Below, in pieces: positions 52,705-62,915 of a stretch of 64,000 nucleotides of DNA. Below the pieces are notes generated by a model. The model worked only from the letters and a program-made list of their open reading frames with translations. It did not search any database and was not told where the DNA came from. This DNA comes from Sphingobium fontiphilum (GTDB lineage: Bacteria > Pseudomonadota > Alphaproteobacteria > Sphingomonadales > Sphingomonadaceae): assembly GCF_014196635.1 (NCBI RefSeq), contig NZ_JACIEB010000007.1, forward strand, positions 62,001 through 126,000. The letters run 5' to 3'. Position numbers and translations under genes: made by a program. Positions within the stretch are counted from its first letter, which is position 1, and every line of letters starts with the position of its first letter.

Positions 52705-55700
52705 TCATGTGTGCTGCGGCAGCGACGCTGCCTCGTCTCGCTCGTCATCCTTCGCCGCTTGCTGCCCGAAACGCGCGTAGAGCGTCGGCAGCACGAACAG
52801 CGTCAGCAAGGTTGCGGAGATGAGACCGCCGATGACGACGGTGGCGAGCGGCTTTTGCACTTCCGCGCCGGCCCCGTTCGCGAACGCCATCGGCACGAAA
52901 CCGAGGCTGGCGACCAAGGCCGTCATCACGACGGGACGAAGCCGCTGGATCGCCCCCGTCCGCGCAGCTTCCGCCCGGTCCATGCCGGACCGGATCAGGT
53001 CCTGCACCGAACTGACCATGACGAGGCCGTTAAGGACCGCGATGCCCGACAGCGCGATGAACCCGACCGCTGCAGAGATCGAGAAGTCCATGCCCCGGGC
53101 AAACAGAAGCAGTACGCCGCCCACCAAGGCGAACGGCACGCCGGTGAACACGATCGCGGCATCACGTGCCGATCCCAATGCCCCATAGAGCAGCATCAGG
53201 ATCAAGATGAAGCAGGCCGGGATCACGAGCTGAAGCCGCTGGCTGGCGGACTCAAGATTTTCAAATTGCCCGCCCCATTCAAGATAGCTGCCAGCGGGCA
53301 AGCGCACGTTCTGCCCGACGGCCGCCTGTGCGTCCGCCACCACGCTGCCGACGTCACGTCCACGCACGTTCGCCTGCACGACGACGCGGCGCTTGCCGTT
53401 CTCGCGACTGATCTGGTTCGGCCCATCGACGACGCCGATACTGGCGACGCTGGACAGCGGCACATAGCCGCCCCCGGCAATCGGCACCTGCACCTGTTCG
53501 AGCTGGCGCAGATCGGCGCGCTGCGCGTCCGACAAGCGGATGACCACCGGGAACCGGCGATCACCCTCGAAGATCATGCCGGACTCGCGGCCGCCGACGG
53601 TGGCGGTGATCGTGTCCTGCACGTCCTGCGCGGTGACGCCGACCCGCGCCATCGCGTCGCGATTGACGCGAATATCGAGCATCGGCAGACCTGTGGTCTG
53701 CTCGACCTTCACGTCCGCCGCCCCTTGCGTCTTGCGCAGAACGCCGGCGATCTGTTCGGCGGTGCGGTTCATGGCAACGAAGTCGTCGCCAAACACCTTG
53801 ACCGCGATGTCGCCGCGCACGCCGGCAATCAGCTCGTTGAACCGCATCTGGATCGGCTGCGTGATCTCGTAGGCGTTGCCAGGAATCTTGCCGAGCAGGC
53901 CTTCCAGTCGCTCGACCAATTCCTCCTTGGCTAGCTTGGGATCAGGCCATTCATCGCGGGGCTTGAGGATGACGAACATATCGGTCGCGTTGGGCGGCAT
54001 CGGGTCCGATGCCAGCTCGGCCGTGCCTGTCTTGGAAAAGACGAAGCGCACCTCGGGCTGCTTGGCGACAATACGCTCGATCGGCACCTGCATGGCCTGG
54101 CTCTGTTGGACCGATGTCGCCGGGATACGCAGCGCCTGGATGAGCAGATCGCCCTCATCGAGCTGGGGCAGGAAGACTTGCCCCAGCGTAGTGAAGGCCA
54201 GCGCCGCCGCGACGAGGCTCACAACGCTTGCGCCGATCGTGAGCGACGGGCGCTTCATGGCCTTTTCGAGACCCGGTTCGTAACGGGCTTTGAGCCATGA
54301 GATGATGCGCCCATCCTTCTCCTCGACCCGCTTGGACAGCCAGATGGCAATCGCCGCCGGCACGAAAGTCAGCGACAAGGCAAAGGCGAAAAGCAGGGCG
54401 ATGATGACCGTCAGCGCCATTGGCACGAACGTCTTGCCCTCCACGCCCGTGAGCGTGAGCAGCGGGACATAGACAAGGATGATGATTGCCTGCCCGTAGA
54501 CCGAGGGCCGGATCATCTCGCGCGCCGCCGTGGCAACGGCTTCAAGGCGCTCCTTCATGCTGAGCAGTCGGCCTTCATGGTGCTGTTGCTCCGCGAGGCG
54601 GCGCAGCGCGTTCTCGACGATGATGACAGCGCCATCGACGATGAGACCAAAGTCGAGCGCGCCCAGGCTCATCAGATTTGCCGAGACACCCAGACGCAGC
54701 ATGCCGAACCCGGTGAGCATCATTGTCACCGGAATCACCGCCGCCGCAATGAGCGCGGCGCGGAAATTGCCGAGCAGAAGGAACAGCACGACGATGACGA
54801 GCAACGCGCCTTCGGAGAGGTTCTTGGCGACCGTCTTGATCGTCGAATTGACCAGCGCGGTCCGGTCCAGAACGGGTTGCACCACGACATCAGGCGGCAG
54901 CGAGGCGTTGATCTCCTTCAGCCGATCAGCGACCGCCGTCGCCACGTTGCGGCTGTTCTCGCCAATCCGCATGATCGCGGTGCCCACGACCACTTCGGTG
55001 CCGTTCTCCGAGGCCGAGCCCATGCGGATCGCCTGGCCGGTGCGAACGGTGGCAACCTGGTCAAGGGTGATCGGCACCCCTTCGCGGGTTGCTATGACGG
55101 TGCGCGACAGTTCGGCCGCGTTGCGCACCAGAGCGTCGGAGCGGACCGCCAGACCCTCGCCGTTGCGGTTGACGAAGCCGCCGCCCACGCTGGTGTTGTT
55201 CTTCTCGAGTGCGGTGCCAAGATCGGTGAGCGTGATGTTCAGGGAAGCGAGCTTCTGGACGTCGGGGACGACCAGATACTGCTTGGCATAGCCACCGATG
55301 GAGTCGACGCCGGCAAGACCCGGCGTGTTCTTCAAAAGCGGCGTGACGATCCAATCCTGCGCGGTGCGCAGATAGGTTGCCTTGTCTTCCTCGCTCGTCA
55401 GCCGTTCGCCTTCCGGCGTGATGTAGCTGCCGTCGGGCTGCTGACCAGGCTCACCGGGACGGTGCCTGTCATCCTGCCGATGGTCGAGACGGACGGTCCA
55501 CATATAGACCTCGCCCAGTCCGGTCGCGATCGGTCCCATTTCGGGGTTCACGCCGTCGGGCAGGTTTTCCGCGACGCCCGCCAAGCGCTCGCCCACCTGT
55601 TGGCGGGCGAAATAGATATCGGTGGACTCGTCGAAGACCGCCGTTATCTGCGCGAACCCATTGCGGCTGAGCGAGCGCGTGTTTTCAAGGCCGGGAATGC

Positions 55701-55923
55701 CCGCAAGCGCGGTTTCGATCGGAAACGAAACCTGCTTCTCGACCAGTTCGGGCGAGAGCGCCGAGGCGCGGACATTGATCTGGACCTGGTTGTTGGTGAT
55801 GTCCGGCACCGCGTCGATCGGGAGCCGGTAGAGTGAATAGGCACCGATTGCGGTGGCGACGGCGGTGAGAAGCAGGACGAGCCAGCGCTTCTCGACCGCC
55901 CATGTGACGATACGGGCGATCAT
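52705..55923 (-). CDS. czcA: CzcA-type RND heavy-metal efflux pump
   Basis: 1072 residues. N-terminal LVLLLTAVATAIGAYSLYRLPIDAVPDITNNQVQINV is canonical; the fourth-helix motif DFGLIVDGAVIIVEN holds the proton-relay residues of Co/Zn/Cd-type pumps. C-terminal repeats complete twelve helices. Exports periplasmic or cytosolic divalent cations with CzcB and CzcC. Four bases after czcB. Confidence 0.95.
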   Translation of the reverse strand: MIARIVTWAVEKRWLVLLLTAVATAIGAYSLYRLPIDAVPDITNNQVQINVRASALSPELVEKQVSFPIETALAGIPGLENTRSLSRNGFAQITAVFDESTDIYFARQQVGERLAGVAENLPDGVNPEMGPIATGLGEVYMWTVRLDHRQDDRHRPGEPGQQPDGSYITPEGERLTSEEDKATYLRTAQDWIVTPLLKNTPGLAGVDSIGGYAKQYLVVPDVQKLASLNITLTDLGTALEKNNTSVGGGFVNRNGEGLAVRSDALVRNAAELSRTVIATREGVPITLDQVATVRTGQAIRMGSASENGTEVVVGTAIMRIGENSRNVATAVADRLKEINASLPPDVVVQPVLDRTALVNSTIKTVAKNLSEGALLVIVVLFLLLGNFRAALIAAAVIPVTMMLTGFGMLRLGVSANLMSLGALDFGLIVDGAVIIVENALRRLAEQQHHEGRLLSMKERLEAVATAAREMIRPSVYGQAIIILVYVPLLTLTGVEGKTFVPMALTVIIALLFAFALSLTFVPAAIAIWLSKRVEEKDGRIISWLKARYEPGLEKAMKRPSLTIGASVVSLVAAALAFTTLGQVFLPQLDEGDLLIQALRIPATSVQQSQAMQVPIERIVAKQPEVRFVFSKTGTAELASDPMPPNATDMFVILKPRDEWPDPKLAKEELVERLEGLLGKIPGNAYEITQPIQMRFNELIAGVRGDIAVKVFGDDFVAMNRTAEQIAGVLRKTQGAADVKVEQTTGLPMLDIRVNRDAMARVGVTAQDVQDTITATVGGRESGMIFEGDRRFPVVIRLSDAQRADLRQLEQVQVPIAGGGYVPLSSVASIGVVDGPNQISRENGKRRVVVQANVRGRDVGSVVADAQAAVGQNVRLPAGSYLEWGGQFENLESASQRLQLVIPACFILILMLLYGALGSARDAAIVFTGVPFALVGGVLLLFARGMDFSISAAVGFIALSGIAVLNGLVMVSSVQDLIRSGMDRAEAARTGAIQRLRPVVMTALVASLGFVPMAFANGAGAEVQKPLATVVIGGLISATLLTLFVLPTLYARFGQQAAKDDERDEAASLPQHT

Positions 55924-55927
55924 GGCA

Positions 55928-57129
<1,202 letters not shown>

Positions 57130-57133
<4 letters not shown>

Positions 57134-58419
57134 CGGTCGGTATCCCCCGAAATCGTGGTTGCCGTCGCGGGGGCGGTCAACCGCTCCAGTTGCGCGCGTG
57201 CATTTTGATAATTGGCGAGTGCGTCGATCGCGGCGACGCGCGTCTCGGCAAGAGTGCGTTCGGCCTCCAGCAGGTCGAGCTGGCCGAACTTGCCTTCGCG
57301 GTAGCCGATCCGGGCGATCCTGGCGGCTTCCTGTGCCGCTTCCAGCGCCGGTCCGGCTGCAGCGCGGGCGGTCGTCGCCGCGTTTGCGGCCTCCGCCTGC
57401 GCGTTCGTGATCGCCTGCTCGACATCGAGGGCGGTAACACGCCGTAAGGCTTCCGCTTGGCTTCGCTGCGCGCTCGCCTGCGCGATGGCCGCGCGGCCAT
57501 TGTTGAACAGCGGGATCGGAATCGAGATCGAAAATACCGCAGCGGTGTCGTTGGACGCTTCGAGCCGCCTTAGAGCCGGGCCGACGTTGAGGTCCGGCAC
57601 CCGGTTCGCCCGCGCCAGCCTCACGCCGGCATCGGCGACGGCTAGATCGGCGTCGGCGGCGGCGAGCGCCAAAGTGTTTGCCGCCGGCGGCGTCTCGACG
57701 GGACCAAAGGTCAGCGCCGGGAGCTGATCGAGAAGCGCGGCATCGAGCATCCCGTCGATAGGTCGTCCAATCCGCCGTGCCAGGTTCGTGCGCGCTGCTT
57801 CGGCCAGCCGTGTCAGCCGTTCCACATTGGCATCGGCGTTGATCCTCGTGACATCGGCGCGCTGCTGTTCGAGCGGCGAGGCCCGTCCCGCCTGAACCCG
57901 CACACCCGCGCCGCGCAGCACTTCGGCGGCAATGCGCGCTTGATCGCGCGCTGTTGCGAGCCGGCGTTCGGCCGCAACCGTATCTATATAGAGCTGCGTC
58001 ACTTGCAGACGAATGTCGCTCGCGGTGATCGCTGCCTGAAGTTCGGCACGCGAAAGCTGGGCGCTGGCAACGGCGACGCGGGCACCGCGCTTACCGCCCA
58101 GCTCGATCGGGATCGCAACACCGACGGTCGTCTCGGCACTTTGCAGACCCTTGTATGGGCCAGAGCCGGCAACATTCTCGACCTGGCCCTGCAGGACGGG
58201 ATTTGGCCGTAGCCCAGCGATCGTCCGCTCGGCCTGAGCCGCTTCGATCGCTGCTGCAGCTGCGTCAACAGCAGGTGCCGAGCCGCCCGCAGCCAGCACA
58301 GCCTGTTCTAAGGTATAGACGCCGAGCGGTTGCGCGGCCGCGGTAGCCGGCTCCGTCTGCGCCTGCGCGATCGCCGCGCAGGACGTTACGGCCAATAAGG
58401 CCGCGATGACACGATGCAT
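57130..58419 (-). CDS. czcC: CzcC-type outer-membrane factor
   Basis: 429 residues with signal peptide (LLAVTSCAAIAQAQ). Two OEP repeats rich in Ala/Arg helices (ERTIAGLRPNPVLQGQVENVAG, FSISIPIPLFNNGRAAIAQASAQRSQAE, ARIGYREGKFGQLDLLEAERTLAE) form the duct. Distance to the CzcI-like gene is 65 bases. Confidence 0.93.
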
Positions 58420-58484
58420 GGATAAAGAACTCCTGACGAACCTTGAGAACCCACCGGTCGATGCCGGAGGAAGCTAGGGAGTCG

Positions 58485-58820
58485 TCAGGCTTGGGGAGGG
58501 CGTAGCGCCGGGTCGGCCGCTGCGGTGGCCAGAACTATCGCCCGGCTCGGCCGCATGATTGATCCAGCCAAAGCCTGCCCAAAGGACTCGGCCTCCGCCA
58601 GCGGAGCCGCGACATGATGACCATGGCAACTGCCATGATGGTGGGGGTAGCCCTTGTCACCATCGGCGGGCACTTGGTCGCCATCGCCCTCGGTGTGGCC
58701 GATTTCAGCGGCGCTATTGGCATCAATACAAACGATCGGCTCCATCGCGTGCGAGACCGATCCGACCCCAAGGGTCAGGAACACGGCCAAACAGGCGAAA
58801 AGGATCGTCAGTCGATGCAT
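58485..58820 (-). CDS. CzcI-like small exported metal-binding protein
   Basis: 111 residues. Signal peptide ending SVSHAME; a His/Gly-rich segment (GDKGYPHHHGSCHGHHVAAP) in the centre and the tail ADPALRPPQA seen in CzcI/DUF2946-like proteins. Probably a periplasmic metal sensor or chaperone for the Czc pump. Immediately before czcC. Confidence 0.7.
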   Translation of the reverse strand: MHRLTILFACLAVFLTLGVGSVSHAMEPIVCIDANSAAEIGHTEGDGDQVPADGDKGYPHHHGSCHGHHVAAPLAEAESFGQALAGSIMRPSRAIVLATAAADPALRPPQA

Positions 58821-58838
58821 CTATCTGCTCTTTAACAA

Positions 58839-59504
58839 CTATAGGCTCGTGGAGGCCAGCGAATGTTGTGCCGAACCTTCATTTGGCGGTTTCGGGCGCA
58901 GTTCTGAACGGGCCTGACTGATGATTTGCAGGCCGCCCCAGATACCTAGGCCCGCCATGATTAGGGCAACAGCGAGATCCGGCCAAGCCGTGCCCGTACC
59001 AACGACACCGGCGGCAGCGAGCAAGACCGCAAGATTGCCGATTGCGTCGTTGCGCGAGCAGATCCAGACTGAGCGCATGTTGGCGTCGCCACTGCGGTAG
59101 CGATAGAGCATGAGCGCAACGCTGCCATTCGCGATCAGCGCGATCACGCCGACGATTCCCATCGTCTCGGCCTGCGGCACGCCGCGGCCCAGCGCCGCAA
59201 GCACCGTCGTGACGAGGACATAAAGGCCGAAGGCGAGGATCGTGCCGCCCTTGAGCAGCGCGGCACGCGACCGCCAGCCAAGCGCCAGACCCGCGACCCC
59301 GAGGCTGATGGCATAATTTGCAGAATCGCCGAGGAAATCGAGCGCGTCCGCCTGTAGCGATCGCGACCCCGAAGCGATGCCGGCGACAATCTCGCCCAGA
59401 AACATCGCCAGATTGATCGCGAGCGCGATCCAGAGCATGCGGCGCCAGCGCGGATCCGGCGTCGGCGGTACGTCGGACTGGCAGCTGTTACAGACCATGA
59501 TCAT
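58839..59504 (-). CDS. czcD: CDF-family transporter, first gene of the czc operon
   Basis: 221 residues. An N-terminal CNSCQSD pair may bind metal. Six helices follow with GSRSLQADALDFLGDSANYAIS (helix 2) and ICSRNDAIGNLAVLLAAAG (helix 5) carrying the transport Asp/His residues. First gene of the czc operon, 26 bases downstream of the MerR-type promoter core. Confidence 0.85.
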   Translation of the reverse strand: MIMVCNSCQSDVPPTPDPRWRRMLWIALAINLAMFLGEIVAGIASGSRSLQADALDFLGDSANYAISLGVAGLALGWRSRAALLKGGTILAFGLYVLVTTVLAALGRGVPQAETMGIVGVIALIANGSVALMLYRYRSGDANMRSVWICSRNDAIGNLAVLLAAAGVVGTGTAWPDLAVALIMAGLGIWGGLQIISQARSELRPKPPNEGSAQHSLASTSL

Positions 59505-59529
59505 CTACTCGAACAAGCATCATGGACTC

Positions 59530-59560
59530 TCTATGCACCCTCTAGCTACTAGAGGGTCAA
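59530..59560 (-). promoter_or_regulatory. MerR-type metal-responsive promoter of the czc operon
   Basis: On the minus strand: -35 TTGACC (59560-59555), a palindrome with arms ACCCTCTAG and CTAGAGGGT around TAG (59537-59557), and a -10-like CATAGA (59535-59530) at the overlong 19-bp spacing that MerR, ZntR and CadR proteins require. No MerR-family gene is in the window. Confidence 0.8.
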
Positions 59561-59590
59561 GGCAAATCATCGTGGTTGTCCCCGGCTGCA

Positions 59591-60184
59591 TCAGCCGACC
59601 GCCACAGCGGCACGGCGCCGGTTGAGGAGGAAGCCACCAAGCACCGCGATGAGCATCAGGAGCTGCGCGCCCATTGACTGCAAGGTCGGGAAGATACCGA
59701 GCATGGAGACGCGGACGCCGCCGCCAAGCGGCGCGATGTCTATGATGCCGGCTTCCTGTAGCGCCGACACGCCCTTGCCGGCGAGGACGATGGTAAGGAT
59801 CGCCATCAACCACGCGCTGTAGGCGAAGAATTTCGCGATCGGCAGGTCGCGGCTGTAGCGCAGCATGGCCCAGGCGAGAAGTCCGAGCAGCAGCGATAGC
59901 CGGTTGATGCCGAAGCTGAGCGTAAAGACGAGGGCGAGTGGTGCGAAGACCGCGATCCATCCGAGCAACGTCGGAGCGCCGCTCGCCGTGAAAAATACGG
60001 CACGCACGCCAGTGCTGTTGACAACGAACAAGGCGACGATCCCGGTCAACAATAGACCGCTGGCCATGTAGTTGTAGACCGCGAGCATATATGCTCGCAG
60101 TCCCGCATGAAAGGCGGCCGCAGGCCCCTTCGGGATTGCGCGAGCAGCAAGCGGCGATGTGGTCGGTTTCAACGGATCTGCCAT
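59591..60184 (-). CDS. Chimeric membrane protein: BI-1/YccA N-terminus fused to FTR1-like C-terminus
   Basis: 197 residues. Residues about 1-81 (GLRAYMLAVYNYMASGLLLTGIVALFV...SFGINRLS) match the start of Bax-inhibitor-1/YccA proteins. From about 82 the sequence (LAWAMLRYSRDLPIAKFFAYSAWLMAILTIVLAGKGVSALQEAGIIDIAPLGGGVRVSMLGIFPTLQSMGAQ) matches the last third of FTR1 iron permeases. Both families are cut, so native function is unlikely to be retained. Probably a recombination product in the metal cluster. Confidence 0.75.
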   Translation of the reverse strand: MADPLKPTTSPLAARAIPKGPAAAFHAGLRAYMLAVYNYMASGLLLTGIVALFVVNSTGVRAVFFTASGAPTLLGWIAVFAPLALVFTLSFGINRLSLLLGLLAWAMLRYSRDLPIAKFFAYSAWLMAILTIVLAGKGVSALQEAGIIDIAPLGGGVRVSMLGIFPTLQSMGAQLLMLIAVLGGFLLNRRRAAVAVG

Positions 60185-60271
60185 GGCCAGTGCTCTTTCT
60201 CGGTGTGGCGATTGCGTGTTCCAGTCAGCTCGGCGATGCGACCGATCAAAAGGTCGCGGCCGGCAGGAATT

Positions 60272-60946
60272 TCATTGTTGATCCGCGCTTGCGTCACGCG
60301 TCGCACCGAACAGGCGCGCAAGGTGGGGCACAAACGGTGGAACGGTCTTTGTGTAGCGACGATAAGCATCGCCAAATTCGGCGAGCGCCTCACGCTCTTC
60401 GGCCCGTGCCAGACGCAAATACATGACGACAAGTACTGGAAACATCGCCAGCGTGAGGATGGTCGGCCACTGCAGCAAGAAGCCGACCATCACCAATACG
60501 AACCCATCATACTGTGGGTGGCGAACCAAGCCATAGATTCCGGTGGTAGCGAGCTTATGCCGGCGCTGGCTTTCATGAAGCGCCGTCCATCCAACGGCGA
60601 TCAGCCAGAAGCCGGCGCCGATCAGCACGAAGCTGGCAATGTGGAACAGCCCGAAATGAGGGTTGATGCGCCAGCCAAACATCATCTCGAGGAGGTGGCC
60701 GGCGTCGTGGCTCCACCAGTTGACGCCGGGGAAGTGGGACTGGAGCCATCCTGAAAGCACGAAAATCGTTAGCGGGAACCCATACATCTCGGCGAAGAGG
60801 GCGACGATGAACGCGCTGAACGCTCCGAAACTGCGCCAGTCGCGCTTGGTTGCCGGCTTGAAGAAGCTGAATGCGAACAGGATGAACACGGCTGCGTTGA
60901 CCAGCGCGAGCCCCCACAGGCCGTAGCCGTAATCGATATGCGTCAT
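60272..60946 (-). CDS. Isoprenylcysteine methyltransferase-family membrane protein
   Basis: 224 residues with five to six helices and the ICMT/PEMT signature: TTGIYGLVRHPQYDGFVLVMVGFLLQWPT and RLARAEEREALAEFGDAYRRYTKTVPPFVP (SAM-binding and terminal Glu-Glu). An S-adenosylmethionine-dependent membrane methyltransferase of unknown substrate, common beside copper/cadmium genes. Overlaps the DUF2933 stop (ATGA). Confidence 0.88.
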   Translation of the reverse strand: MTHIDYGYGLWGLALVNAAVFILFAFSFFKPATKRDWRSFGAFSAFIVALFAEMYGFPLTIFVLSGWLQSHFPGVNWWSHDAGHLLEMMFGWRINPHFGLFHIASFVLIGAGFWLIAVGWTALHESQRRHKLATTGIYGLVRHPQYDGFVLVMVGFLLQWPTILTLAMFPVLVVMYLRLARAEEREALAEFGDAYRRYTKTVPPFVPHLARLFGATRDASADQQ

Positions 60947-61203
60947 CGCGGCTCTCCCTCGGCGCGCTCATTGAGATTGGCCAGCGGGGCGCGGCCGGTC
61001 TCCTGGTCATGAGCATGCTGATGACCGCCATGACCATTATGCATGAACAGGTGCATGAGCGGACAAGCGAGAAGAATCAGGTAGGGGAGCAGGCCAAAAA
61101 AGTGCGCGGTGTGCTCAGTGATCAGGAAGAAGCCGGCAACGAGCAGAAATCCGATCAGGACGAACGTCCCGCGCCGGCGTATCTGATGGTCATGATCGTT
61201 CAT
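60943..61203 (-). CDS. DUF2933 membrane protein
   Basis: 86 residues. Two helices (FVLIGFLLVAGFFLITE, LLPYLILLACPLMHLFMH) then a His/Gly tail (HNGHGGHQHAHDQE), the DUF2933 layout. His-rich end suggests metal binding. First gene of the minus-strand trio, divergent from the beta-CASP gene. Confidence 0.87.
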   Translation of the reverse strand: MNDHDHQIRRRGTFVLIGFLLVAGFFLITEHTAHFFGLLPYLILLACPLMHLFMHNGHGGHQHAHDQETGRAPLANLNERAEGEPR

Positions 61204-61454
61204 ACCGCTCTCTTCTGGTCAATGCCCGACGAGCATAGATCCCGGTCCAGAAGGCGCGGTATAAGTAGACACCGCAGCGGACCGCGCGGGCGGCGGTGCT
61301 CCCTGCGGTTCAGCCCTGCCCGCCCAGCGTAGTCCGCCTTTTCATCGAAGCCAGGGCGGCTCCGCGTTACCTGCGGTCTTTGCGTATAGTTTCTAGCGTC
61401 TCGGACCAGGAAATCTGCACGGCACTAGATAATCGCGGGAGGCAGCCAGAATTC

Positions 61455-62915
61455 ATGCACAAGCGAAAGAAGAAACACAGGTCCCGCGCCCATTTGGGGG
61501 CGACCGTGCTCGAGCGCGAGGCAAAGATCGACCTTGCGGAGCGTCCTGCCGACGGTCTCGGCATCGCCTTCCTCGGCGCATCGGAGACCGTCACGGGCTC
61601 GCGTTACCTGGTGGATGACGGCGAGACGCAGGTCGTCATCGATTCCGGCCTGTTCCAGGGGCCTAGGGACCTGCGCCGCCTCAACTGGGCGCCCATTCCG
61701 CCCGAGGTCGCCGACGTCGACCTGGTGCTGCTGACCCATGCGCATCTCGATCATTCCGGCGCTCTGCCGCGCATGGCGCGTCTCGGCTGGGATGGAACCG
61801 TTCTCAGCACACGGGCCACCGAAGCCTTGTGCGAACTTCTTCTGCCGGACAGCGGACACCTCCAGGAGAAGGACGCCGAGTTTGCCAATCGCCACGGCTT
61901 TTCACGGCACCAACCCGCGCTGCCTCTCTACACCCAGGCCGACGCGCGCATGGCGCTGCAGCTGTTCCGAACGGTCGAGTTCGGAGCGTGGCACGCAATC
62001 GCCGACGGTATCAAGGCGCGCTATCACCGCGCCGGCCATATTCTCGGCGCCGCATCGATCGAGATCGACTGGAACGGTCGCACGATCCTCTTCTCCGGCG
62101 ATGTCGGACGTTATGGCGACGCAGTCATGAAGGATCCCGAGCTGCCTGAGCGGGCAGATTACGTCGTCGTGGAATCAACCTATGGAGATCGCCGGCACGA
62201 GCAGGTCGATCCGGCAAGGGTGCTGGGTGATCATATCGAACGATGCGTCAGGCGCGGCGGAACTGTCGTCATCCCAGCCTTCGCGGTCGGGCGCGCCCAG
62301 TCGCTGCTGTATCACCTGTCCCGCCTGCGCGCTGACGGACGCCTGCGGGACATTCCCATCTATCTCGACAGCCCGATGGCGATCAATGCGAGCGGGCTGA
62401 TGTGCGACTTCATGGGGGAGCACCGGCTGAGTCGCGCGGAGTGCGAAACTGCCTGTGGGGTGGCGCATTATGTACGGGAGGTCGAGGAGTCCAAGGAGCT
62501 GACCGCCAATGCCGCCCCCAAGGTCATCATTTCGGCAAGCGGCATGGCGACCGGCGGCCGCGTTCTCCATCATCTCAAGCGCTTCGCACCCGATGGGAAG
62601 AACCTCATCCTCTTTTCGGGGTTCCAGGCGGCGGGGACACGCGGCGCGGCGATAATCGGCGGGGCCCGGACGATCAAGATCCACGGCGAATATATCCCGG
62701 TCGCGGCCGAGGTCGCGAACCTCACCATGCTCTCGGCCCACGCCGACAGCGACGAGCTCATGCGGTGGCTCGGCGCGCTGCACGAGGGGCCACGACACGT
62801 CTATGTCACTCACGGCGAGCCGACCGGCGCGCATGTGCTGGCGAAGCGCATCTCGGAAGAACTGAACTGGTCGTGCAGCGTGCCGGCATTAGGAAGCTGG
62901 GGCCTGCTCGCGTGA
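61455..62915 (+). CDS. Metallo-beta-lactamase/beta-CASP RNase-like protein
   Basis: 486 residues from the ATG at 61455. MBL motifs GASETVTGSRYLVD, LLTHAHLDHSGALP (HxHxDH), H in RAGHILGAAS and FSGDVGR; beta-CASP motifs VVIPAFAVGRAQSLLYHL, KVIISASGMATGGRVLHHLK and a final THGEP. CPSF/YsH1-like RNA nuclease. Lys/Arg-rich N-terminus. Its stop overlaps the next gene (GTGA). Confidence 0.93.
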   Translation: MHKRKKKHRSRAHLGATVLEREAKIDLAERPADGLGIAFLGASETVTGSRYLVDDGETQVVIDSGLFQGPRDLRRLNWAPIPPEVADVDLVLLTHAHLDHSGALPRMARLGWDGTVLSTRATEALCELLLPDSGHLQEKDAEFANRHGFSRHQPALPLYTQADARMALQLFRTVEFGAWHAIADGIKARYHRAGHILGAASIEIDWNGRTILFSGDVGRYGDAVMKDPELPERADYVVVESTYGDRRHEQVDPARVLGDHIERCVRRGGTVVIPAFAVGRAQSLLYHLSRLRADGRLRDIPIYLDSPMAINASGLMCDFMGEHRLSRAECETACGVAHYVREVEESKELTANAAPKVIISASGMATGGRVLHHLKRFAPDGKNLILFSGFQAAGTRGAAIIGGARTIKIHGEYIPVAAEVANLTMLSAHADSDELMRWLGALHEGPRHVYVTHGEPTGAHVLAKRISEELNWSCSVPALGSWGLLA

